Shown here piece by piece: positions 22,818 to 32,389 of a stretch of 64,000 nucleotides of DNA. The translations under genes were made by a program, and so were the position numbers. The notes under the pieces are model-generated. The model had not been told where the DNA came from. It made no database searches and saw nothing but the letters and a program-made list of their open reading frames with translations. Within the stretch, counting starts at the first letter, position 1. The number at the start of each line of letters is the position of its first letter. This DNA comes from Hofstenia miamia (lineage: Eukaryota > Xenacoelomorpha > Acoela): NCBI GenBank assembly GCA_004352715.1, contig SCFE01000054.1, positions 603,868 through 667,867 on the forward strand, written 5' to 3'.

Positions 22818-23252
22818 AACATTCGTTTCTGATAAAAAAGGAATTTTAAGCCAGTCCATGGAACAATGTTTAATATCACCAGTAAATTAAAACTTTTAAA
22901 TGTATAAATAGTTTATTCTATATAACTTCGACCTCGAGCATAAATTAAAAGTATTTAATTCCATAATTATGATTTTTGCATTGCAAAAAAATAAATGCAA
23001 CTTAATCCGACTGGGCACATTTTGTAAATCTGCTTTTAAAGAAAAAATCTGTAAGTAGCTCGTTTTTGTGAAAGTATTTACGACAATATTTTGAGGGCAA
23101 ATCAGCCATATAATTGTAACTGTATTATAATAGAAATTTCGTAATTTTCCAAACTGCTATAACTTAAGCCTCCAACAGGAATGTTCTAAGTTGTTATACA
23201 GCAAGCATTGAACAAGTGGTCGCGCATCAAAATAATGCTCGTCTGAACGCAT
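22209..23252. repeat. Inverted-repeat element with TCGTCTGAACGCA words
   Basis: ATGCGTTTAGACGA at 22209 is answered in inverted orientation by TCGTCTGAACGCA at 22267, 22337 and 23239. Shared words such as TTTTTGACGT and TTTGAACG lie between the first three. The simplest reading is a MITE (22209-23252) with a nested short copy. A fragment of a PLE terminus and a (TA)n run (22785-22835) sit inside. Confidence 0.5.
22785..22838. repeat. (TA)n run plus truncated PLE terminus
   Basis: A TA run ends at TTGAACATTCGTTTCTG, the diverged complement of the PLE terminus at 1051-1068. Confidence 0.55.
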
Positions 23253-23259
23253 ATTCATC

Positions 23260-24590
23260 AAAAAAAATGCTTATCAAAAGACATTATTTTAAGAATGTGA
23301 GAAGCACATCAGTTACTAAAGTAGTTAGGTGCAACTAAATGGTATTTTAAGAAATGCATTGAAATCTCTTCAATTAGCACAAGCAACTTGTACAACAATC
23401 TTAAGCGTTATTCTAAATATTGTAAAAATGAATTGCCCTAAATTATTAAAATTTATATTTTGTAATAGGTTCTTTATCATCAATAGAATATATCATCTAT
23501 TGATTTAATGAACATAGGCGTTAGGGTACAAATTCTATTGTACAATTTCGTTAGTGATTTTGAAAAATACTGTGCTTTAGCAAATTCATGCATCTATTTA
23601 TTTATTTTTTATCAATTTATGCACCTTTTTATTAAAATCCTAAAAAATAGGTATGCAAAGGTGTCAATAGACCTCTTCAAAAAATTTGAAGAAATGCAAT
23701 ATCCGTATTCTGCAATTCCCAAGTTAAGAATGATATTTTATATGATGGTCTGCTTTACATTCTTTTTAAAATTTGTTCGAAAATGTAAAAAGAGAAATTT
23801 TAAAAAGAAAATCGAGACAGATATATCATAAATGCCAGGTAAATATGTCCAAAACAACGCAAGACTTTGTATTTTTATTTTCAAAAATTATTTACGGTTT
23901 TTTGTAACAAATTGAGTTATAATAACAATAATATATATATATCGTTTCTAGTTGTCCACCCTTGCTTTAAAGATATAGCTTTACATGATAAATTGATGCA
24001 TATTAAAAGAAATGTTGATTGTTATTTTCAAAAATAAGTTTGTAGAGACAACAAGGGTTTCATTATAATATAAGTTTTAGATAAATAACTTTGTTTACTC
24101 AAACTTGATTCAAATTTTACCAATACTTTATCAATTATATAATATTTTGATTTATTTACAATGACATGATTTTTGTTTGTGTTAAAATTACTTCATCGAA
24201 ATGGCCTTGAAAATTTTTTTAACATATATAGTAAACTGCAATCGAGATTAATTAACAAATTTCAGAAAAAGGCGAACACTAAACAAAATAAATATTTTTT
24301 ATGTAAATATGGATCAAGCTTTGAAAAATGTCAACGTGATCTAGAGAGAAAATAATCAAAGCGTCACCTGAAGTTTTAAGCTATTTCACGAATGACCGTA
24401 TATACGGATCAGCGCCAAATTTCATCTGTTGCTATTTTTATCTACAAATTCAAAGTATTAACAGCATATCTGTGAGATAAGCTTTTCTCGAATTTGTTTT
24501 GCATTGTTCTTAGTGTTTTTTGGTACAATTGCTTGCAATTGAGGCTGGTATTCATATGAATATGTAGGACATTAAAATATTTACTTTACT
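23260..24590. other. Intergenic, nothing recognised
   Basis: AT-rich. The open frame at 23508-23831 is low-complexity (F, K, I, L) and looks like chance. Confidence 0.45.
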
Positions 24591-24591
24591 N

Positions 24592-25250
24592 ATATATATA
24601 TATATATATATGTTCCTTGAATACTAAGCTTCTTTATTATTTTATGAAAAAACAACGAAAATTTTAATCGAGAGTACTTTCGGTACTTACTGTACCATCG
24701 TCAGTCAAAAAACAAAAATTATTTGGTGGTAAAATATAAATTTACAAATCATTAATAAATTAAACTAAAATAAGTGAAGAGTTGATGACATGTAGTATTT
24801 AAATTTGGTTTCTCTTCCTTAAAATAAATTGATTCTACGATCTTGGTGCAGTTGTGTTTCATTAAAATATTAAAGTCAGATGTTGATGCTTTATGTATTT
24901 TTGAGTGAATATAAATTTCGGATTGTAAGTGTCCATAGAGATGTTCTTGAATTCATGTCTTCAAATGTCTTTTCACCAATGTAGAAGCTGTCACACTTCT
25001 GACAATTATATTTATAAACAATATATGAAACCAAAGGTTTTTGAATTGGATCTTTGTTACGAATTAAATTTGATGTTTTTCCGAATTTAAAATTGGTATA
25101 ATTCTTGATTTCCTTAGTTTTCTATGTAAATTATGTATAGATTTCTTAAGACATGTTTGAAATGAAATGCAAAAGATGAAGTACTGATTAATACTTGGCA
25201 AATCTAAATGTGTATTAAAATTGTTCACCAACTGCAATTTTCTAGATTAA
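24592..25250 (-). mobile_element. Penelope-like element, 3' part with GIY-YIG and variant hammerhead
   Basis: On the minus strand, about 24900-25040 encodes VYKYNCQKCDSFYIGEKTF, a GIY-YIG endonuclease start with the CxxC insertion typical of PLEs. Upstream sequence is linker. The 3' terminus carries a hammerhead-like core at 24669-24704 whose stem sequences differ from all other copies here. It abuts a (TA)n run. 5'-truncated, no RT core. Confidence 0.8.
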
Positions 25251-25261
25251 AACAACCTACC

Positions 25262-25582
25262 TGCAACTAGCTGAGTCGAGGCGAGCCTGGTTTTAGAAGT
25301 GCATTAGATAAACAATAAACCCAAGACGAGATTTCTTAAGGAATGAAAATTTATATTTTTGCTTGATTATGCAGATTTTCCTTATTTTTTCATTCAATAT
25401 ACCTTTCTTGTAATCTTATTTTAAAATGTGTATTAAATATTAGAAAGAGCTATTTAAAAAAAATTGAAAGCGCGATATTTTAAGGAAATTATTGAGCTAA
25501 AACGAGCCGAGCTGAGCCGAACATGCTCCAATTTAAGGCGAGCCGAACAGAGCTTAAAAACTTCGGCTTGGTGACAAGTCAG
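25262..25582. mobile_element. Truncated relative of the CGAGCCGAGC MITE
   Basis: Shares the words CGAGCCGAGC(T/C), the internal segment around TTGTAATCTTATTT...AAAGAGCTAT and the terminus GTGACAAGTCAG (25571-25582) with the element at 8339-8693. The left terminus does not match CAGACTTGTCA and may be lost. Confidence 0.65.
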
Positions 25583-26420
25583 TGGCTTAATATCTCTGTT
25601 TCCAAATGCCGGTAAAATGTTTGTAAAATTGAGAACCGAAATGTTGCTTAGCTTCATTAACGCATAGCTTGATACAGCTATAACAATTGTATCATTTTGG
25701 TATTCGATCTTTGATAATATTCGTAAATCTGATTAATTATAGCTGCCAAACAATAGACTTTATTTTTTAAATACTGGAGCTCGAATGAAGTAGATTAATT
25801 ACAGAGCATTAAAAATTGATGATATTCTGGAGTCAAGAAAATACTAGGCTGCTAGTTTAAGCTAGTGCAAGTTTCAACTTTGCCAAAATGTTATCTGTCT
25901 AGGGTATTCCCATTATTACTTGATTCTACAGATTTCTTTAATCACCCCAATATGTTTTCAACAAATAGATGATTTCATTTTGGGGGTGTATTTATACATT
26001 TGCTTAATTCGTATGCATGCATGATATTTTTTATTATTGCTTTGGACACAAACAACCAAACACCAGCAATTTCAAATTTGTTTAAACTTGATTCGATGAA
26101 CAATCGGCTTCCAAGCCCCAAACTTCACTTACATATTCAAGACAGGCTTGAGAATTTAATGTATCAAATGCATGAGAAATTGATAGCATTATGATATGCA
26201 AATAATATTGAATAAAAATACTATTTGAAGATGTTATTGGATTCATACATGTCCATACAGTTACACTTTTTGTGAACCCAGTTTCAACCCGACATTTGTT
26301 CTGATAATTGTTTAAGTGTAGACACATCGTATAATGAGATGTCTACATATCAATCGTTAAATTTTGGCATTCCTACAAAGAAAGGAGCCGAAACACTTTA
26401 TATTTAAATTTGAAATAAAG
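25583..26420. other. Intergenic, nothing recognised
   Basis: No coding or repeat ends seen. Confidence 0.45.
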
Positions 26421-26436
26421 TGTTATGACGAGACAA

Positions 26437-26439
<3 letters not shown>

Positions 26440-26470
<31 letters not shown>

Positions 26471-26620
26471 NNNNNNNNNNNNNNNNNNNNNNNNNNNNNN
26501 NNNNNNNNNNNNNNNNNNNNNNNNNNNNNNNNNNNNNNNNNNNNNNNNNNNNNNNNNNNNNNNNNNNNNNNNNNNNNNNNNNNNNNNNNNNNNNNNNNNN
26601 NNNNNNNNTATATATATATA
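26440..26620. repeat. (TA)n microsatellite broken by a 138-N gap
   Basis: TA repeats on both sides of N 26471-26608. Apparent ORFs across it are artefacts. Confidence 0.9.
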
Positions 26621-27519
26621 TTCATGTTAGCTAGACGTTAGAATATACCGGCTTCGATTATAAATCATCTTCAGTATAACAATAATGCGGTAATAAATTT
26701 ACAATAACTACACTTTATAAAATAAATATTGCATGCACTTCTAAAATAAATTTAATGTTAGCATGCTTTGTTGAATATTTAATAGTAGATCTTTCTTAGT
26801 TTCCTTAATTAAAATTGCTTCACCGATTTTTGGATAGTTTGATCTTAGTAGTATATAAAAACTATCTTCACTTGCAGTATGTTTATATAAATATATTTCT
26901 GATCTTAGGTGCCCATTTAGATGTTCATATTCTTGTTCCTTGATGTCTTTTAGTTTCTTCGATGTATGATTTTTTACAATCATCACATTGGTACTTATAT
27001 ATTAAAGAAGAAACTAAATTTGCGGAACTGGGTCCTTGTTTTTAATGATGTTCGATGTTTTAAATGAGTTAAATGTTGGTTTATCTTTGTTTGTTTAGTT
27101 TGGTGTTCATTATTATAACTCTGTTCTTTACTTTATTGACTTGGTTACTGCAATAGGGAAGTTTCAAATATATACTAGTCTTAGTTTCATTAGTGGCGCG
27201 TTTTTTATTTGATCTTTATTGCATAAGAACATATCATTCGAGAACTTCTTGATAATTTTGTGTGGATAACCATTTTTCTCTAATGTCTGAAAGATATTTT
27301 CAGTGGCAATTGCTAAGTGTTTATAATTTGAAGATGTTAGTTTAGCACGATTAAATAATGCTATTATGCTAAACTAACATCTTCAAATTTATTTTAGAAG
27401 TGCATGCAATATTTATTTTATAAAGTGTAGTTATTGTAAATTTATTACCGTATTGTTGTTACACTGAAGATGATTTATAATCGAAACCGATCTATTCTAA
27501 CGTCAAGCTAACATGAATA
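26621..27519 (-). mobile_element. Penelope-like element with ~133-bp terminal inverted repeats
   Basis: On the minus strand a decayed endonuclease reads IYKYQCDDCKKSYIEETKRH near 26960-27010 (YIG changed to YIE). Upstream is RT-to-endonuclease linker coding. The 3' terminal 133 bp (26621-26753, with hammerhead-like core 26644-26674) is repeated inverted at the 5' end (27386-27519, core 27464-27493). At the 5' junction a perfect 21-bp inverted repeat (27327-27347 and 27367-27387) brackets a 19-bp loop. No RT core. Confidence 0.8.
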
Positions 27520-27539
27520 TATCAAAACTCAGTATAATT

Positions 27540-28230
27540 ACATTTGAATATATATATATTTATTTGTATTTCAAAAATTTTTTGCCTATGTTGAGATCAC
27601 TCTCCCATAGTGTCTAGCTCCCATAAAGATTTTTTATTCAGCACAGTGTAGATATTTTAAATTTTGTGGCCAGGAACACTTTAAGCACCACCTAAGTTCT
27701 GAATTTTTTGGCATTGTCATCAACCATAGAAAGAAATTCTTAAAATAATAACTAAGATCACTTACACCAAAATTGCTGATGGAAACAATTATAATAAAGA
27801 ACTACAATAACAATTTAACAAATAAACAACTGCATCATTTTAATATCCTATATCTATTATAAAATAGCAACATTTACTTCCCCTTCCCTCAGATCACTTT
27901 TATCACTGTTGACGCGAAGCATGTTTGCTGAAGAAATTAATTTTTTAAATGGATTATGCTACGAATTAGCAAATTATCAGTTGAATATATAGCCATGAGA
28001 GAAAAGGGGACAAATCACCTCACCTGGAAGTTCAGTGTGAAAAAACAAAAATTATAAATTCAATTATTATAACATCGTTCTAAATTTTGACATTACTGCA
28101 ACTAGTTAACAATTTTGTGATCTTCTAAAAAATCACAATCCATGTATTTAAAATTTATATTACTTGATATTTGTTTGCATTCTCAGATGGTTACTATGTG
28201 TGAGTGCTGCAGGGGAAAAATTGTCATTTC
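27540..28230. other. Intergenic, nothing recognised
   Basis: AT-rich without coding or terminal repeats. Confidence 0.45.
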
Positions 28231-28234
28231 ATAA

Positions 28235-28340
28235 CTAGAGGCGTACGCAGGGTTTCCTGACGAGTCATAGCCCTGTGAAATTTTACAATATTGAAAAAAT
28301 AAATCACAAAAATGCATTTCCCAACTTAGTTTTGAGAATT
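28235..28340. mobile_element. Fragment of the GGCGTACGCAGG hAT-like MITE
   Basis: TAGAGGCGTACGCAGG followed by sequence (AAAAATGCATTTC) that matches, inverted, the right half of the MITE at 11376-11578. The other end is missing. Confidence 0.65.
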
Positions 28341-28647
28341 ACTATTATTTACAACATTATTTTTAAATTAACCAATCAAAATCGTTCTTGATAACTTGAT
28401 AGTGGACATTCCAGTATCCCACTCTTTATAGCCTAAGAAACCTTAACTTCATCAAAGAAGCCAAAAAATTAAAATCTAAATAGCACTAGCAGCAAATTAT
28501 AATAATTATAATAAACACTTTTGCGGCTCATTTTCTTTTAGTTTATATGATATATGTTTTCAAAACAGCTTGGTGATGAAATTTACCAGAGTCATACATT
28601 ACATATAACTAAGTACAAAAACATTCATTTTATCCCTAATTACTATT

Positions 28648-28681
<34 letters not shown>

Positions 28682-29059
28682 ACAGTTTACAGAACTACTT
28701 GTTAATCAAAGGATAAAATTCATATACTATTTGCTTTATAATGTAATGAACAAATCTCAAAAAATAATCATTCACTTAATACCATTTTTAATGATTTTTA
28801 GACGAACTCAGAAGAAATAAGTGCCAAATCTTTTTTCAACTAAAGATATATTATTATATTGTAATATAACTTTCTCGCTCATGAACAATAACTTTCTGCT
28901 AAAATGTATCTTGTCTCTAATATACAAAAATATCTCTAAGAGGGCTTAAGTCATAGACATGGTTTTATATTTTCTGGTAAGAGAAGTTTAGAAATATTTT
29001 TGGTCGACGCTGCTAATACTGGTTATTGTATTCTAATTTATTTGTAATCTACTGGTTTA

Positions 29060-29151
29060 GAATATATATACATATATATACATATATATATATATGTATA
29101 TATGTACATATATGTATATATATATACAACTATATACATATATATATATGC

Positions 29152-29187
<36 letters not shown>
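29060..29187. repeat. TA/TACA microsatellite, duplicated at ~29370-29511
   Basis: Interrupted TA, TACATA and TATG repeats. The same series including ACAACTATATAC and the adjoining PLE terminus recurs 324 bp to the right. Confidence 0.85.
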
Positions 29188-29372
29188 GAATAAGCTAACG
29201 TGCTCAATTCAATATTTCTAACCGGTTTCGATTTATAAATCATCGTCAGTGTACAAATGCGTGGGATTTAATTTACAATTACTACATTAAATTATTTGAC
29301 AAAGGAAACGATATTGTAATTATTGATAGAACTAAATACATTGAAAAAATGAATTACATTATACATTATATG
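29188..29372 (+). mobile_element. PLE 5' fragment: inverted terminus joined to RT coding
   Basis: A PLE terminus (GAATAAGCTAACGTGCTC..., hammerhead-like core on the minus strand at 29218-29249) runs directly into plus-strand RT coding: [20 protein letters not shown] at about 29297-29356. The same junction occurs, in opposite orientation, near 30190 in the next element. Confidence 0.75.
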
Positions 29373-29511
29373 TACATATATATACATATATATACATATA
29401 TATACATATATATAAATATGTATATATGTACATATATGTATATTTATATACAACTATATACATATATATATATGCATATATATATACATATATATATATA
29501 TTTATATATAT

Positions 29512-30263
29512 GAATAAGCTAACGTGCTCAATTCAATATTTCTAACCGGTTTCGATTTATAAATCATCGTCAGTGTACAAATGTGTGGGATTTAATTTAC
29601 TATTACTACATTAAATGATGTTGAAATATGCATACACTTAAAATATGTTCAGGAAAATTGATCTTACTTTGTTGACTATTTAATAGCATGTTCTTGGTTG
29701 CATTTGTTATGAATAGGGCTTCACCTAATTTGGTGTTCTTTGTTCTTAGTAATATTTCAAAATTTACTTTGTTTACTTTTTAAATTCCCTCTAAGATATT
29801 CTTTGATCCTAGTTTCAAAATGTGGCTTGGTTTCTCCGATGTAAAAATGGTTACATTTTTCACATTGATATTTATACACAATGGAAGAAACCAACATTTT
29901 GTTTATAGCATCTTTGTTTCTAAAAATTTCTGATGTTTTCTTTGATGTTAACATTGGTACGATCTTGGTTACTTTAAGTTTCTTGTATAATTCTATTTGT
30001 AATTCTTTGTTATGTACTAATTTCATTAATGTTTTATTAAATTTTTCTTCTTCATACATGAATGGATTTTTCTTAACTTTCTTGTTTTTAATAAATTTGA
30101 TAAATTTAGGTTCATCTTTTAAAATGTAATTCATTTTTTCAATGTATTTAGTTCTATCAATAATTACAATATAGTTTCCTTTGCCAAATAATTTAATGTA
30201 GTAATTGTAAATTAAATCCCACGCATTTGTACACTGACGATGATTTATAAATCGAAACCGCTG
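29512..30263 (-). mobile_element. Penelope-like element with GIY-YIG and inverted ends
   Basis: The minus-strand frame (29757 to about 30200) encodes RT C-terminal and linker sequence ([20 protein letters not shown]) and a well-preserved endonuclease start, VYKYQCEKCNHFYIGETKPH, with GIY-YIG-type YKY...YIG and a CxxC knuckle. The 3' terminus (29512-29617, core 29542-29573) recurs inverted at 30192-30263 (core 30234-30263). Upstream RT motifs are absent, so the element is non-autonomous. Confidence 0.8.
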
Positions 30264-30264
30264 G

Positions 30265-30265
<1 letters not shown>

Positions 30266-30296
<31 letters not shown>
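30266..30296. repeat. (TA)n run between two PLE pieces
   Basis: Pure TA run between the 5' inverted end of one PLE and the next fragment. Confidence 0.85.
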
Positions 30297-30298
<2 letters not shown>

Positions 30299-30499
30299 AG
30301 CGTTTTATAATTTTCGGAACCGATCCTTTGAGTTTATAATTCATAGAGGGTTTTTGTGTGCTTAACACTATATGATTTAAGCATTTAAGAATATTTAGAC
30401 GCCTTTTGTTATAAATATTCACAAAAAACTAAATTTATGAATTAAAACAAGATTAGAAGTTTGGTTAACTTTGTAAACAAGAATGTTAAATATGCCAAA

Positions 30500-30676
30500 A
30501 TCCAGTTTTTAAAATACCCTAATAACTAATGAACAATCAACTATGCTATATCAACTCATTGAACATATTTTATTTCATGCATATTTAATGTAGTAAGTGA
30601 AAAAATTTTTTCCCACGGATTTGTTCTGAAAATGATTGAAAAATCGAAATCGATAGTGAATATATACATATATATA
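30500..30676 (+). mobile_element. PLE 3' end, plus orientation, decayed
   Basis: 30515-30600 is the reverse-complement counterpart of the 3' end at 1140-1230 (shared AACTAATGAACAATCAACTA and TTGAACATATTTTA). It is followed by a damaged hammerhead-like core at 30626-30656 (CTGAAAA in place of CTGANGA) and a TA-rich tail. Confidence 0.65.
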
Positions 30677-30784
30677 AGGTTATCAACCTTAAGTTTAAGA
30701 TACATGGAAATTTTTTGATAGTCCTTCATTGATTTTTTTGATACTCTAAAAAATTGAGAACATATCACACGGTGTTAATTATTC

Positions 30785-31135
30785 TTCATTGATTACCAGC
30801 TCATCTGTCATGGAAAGCTCTAAATGATATGCCTCCCAGTTATCTATCAGACATATTCCTTGGTTAAACTCGAAGAAGTTCAACAAGATCATCTATCCTA
30901 AGGGCATATCTAGTGCCAATAGCATCGCTAAAATTTTGTGTGCGGGCACTTCCCATCTCTGCACGAATGTTTGGTCTCCATTTGCCACATCATCTAAAAA
31001 CCTACTATTCATGTTTTCAGAAAACATTTATAGGAGAGCTATTTTGATAAGCTTATTTGTTTTGATTTGTAATTATGCTTCATTGGCGTCAGCTTTATAA
31101 GAATATGTTTTTTATTCTTACTATTATTATTAAAA
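30785..31135 (+). pseudogene. LINE 3' end fragment with (ATT)n tail
   Basis: Encodes the ORF2 C-terminal signature of CR1/L2/RTE-like elements: LH*LPAH, NDMPPSYLSDIFLG, then RTRSS-like and VRALPISARMFGLHLPHHL (family: LHWLPV...PPYLSxL...GxRSFSxxAPxLWNxLP). It ends in ATTATTATTA at 31122-31131. Stops are present. Confidence 0.7.
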
Positions 31136-31139
31136 CAAA

Positions 31140-32362
31140 TCCCTAACCAAATCCAGTTGCATAGCGCTTTTAGACTTAAGCAAAGCCTTCAATTCACTGA
31201 ATTTTGGAATTTTGGCATTAAACTTAAAAATTAAGAGTTTCAACAAAATTCAATTAAGTTACTCATACAATTTTTAAAAAACCAAAAATAACGTGTATTA
31301 ATGAATATTATGAAGTCTCAATATATTACAACCGATCGAGGAGTACCTCACGGCACAGTACTAGGGCCAATTTTATTTGCAATATTTCGGCCACAGTTGA
31401 TCACTAGCCAATATTTTTGAACAAGAGGAGCCAGTATAAAATGTGCCTTACATATGCCAATAGCAGTAAGAAGTTTAATAAGTTTTTATTTCTATCACTA
31501 TTCCTTCAGAAATTCACAAAAATTCCAGGACTAAAATTTGTGAAAATATCTACATTTATCCAATTTCTTTATACAATTGCCCCTCTTGATGCGATGTCCT
31601 AAACGCAACACTATTTCAAAGTAATATTGAAAATCTTTCTAGGTATCTCACATTCAACCTTTTAAAAATCAATATTGAAAAAACGCAATTCATTATATTT
31701 TTAACCAATTATGAAAAAGAAATAACAAACAAATCGAATTATGTGCCAATTGCGTTCAAATAAAACAACGTGATCATGTTACATATTTAGGCTTTGATGT
31801 TGACAAAGATTAAATATTTGATGATTTTCTCCGAAAAAAGATACAAAAAATGGTTTCTGGCGTTAGATACTTATGCCACCTCACAAATTTAGGACCAAAT
31901 TATCACGTTCAACAATTACATGCACTTTGTTATAGTAATTACAATATTGTTTATTTATTATCAAAAACTTTTAATTGGTCATTAAAACCATTAAGTTTTG
32001 CACGTAAGTATGGTTATGTTTCTGAATACAGACAAAAGTATAATATATTGTCCCCGTTATATAAAATACAATTTCATGCCGGGCAATTTTATTTAAGTAT
32101 AAATATGGTCGAGAATCAATGTCTTTTCTTGCTTATTGCTTAAACGTAATCCACGATGTATTTGCAGCAGTACATCCAATCCTTGTTTTCATCGAACAGT
32201 CTCTAATATTTGGAATAATTTAGACAAAAACAATTGAGTAGAACATTTACACTGAGAAAACATTATTGGAGACACAAGCATGCTAAACACATTTAAAATT
32301 GAAATTGAGCTAACCACATACCTAGACACAAACACGCACACACATTTATTATTATTATTATT
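31140..32362 (+). pseudogene. LINE RT fragment with (ATT)n tail
   Basis: RGVPHGTVLGPILFAIF near 31336-31386 is the RT domain GVPQGSxLGPxLF motif. Post-catalytic and C-terminal sequence follows in broken frames, ending with TTATTATTATTATTATT at 32347-32362. The YxDD region could not be identified. Confidence 0.7.
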
Positions 32363-32389
32363 CTTGCATCTCACAGCTTCATGCTGGTA

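Noticed and set aside
23508-23831. 107-codon plus-strand ORF as a small membrane protein gene
   Set aside because: Low-complexity F/K/I/L composition in AT-rich DNA, no start context, splice sites or homology.
24669-30656. Claim of fully canonical, active hammerhead ribozymes
   Set aside because: No convincing stem I can be drawn and an extra base follows the CTGANGA core. Only 'hammerhead-like' is supported without a covariance model or assay.
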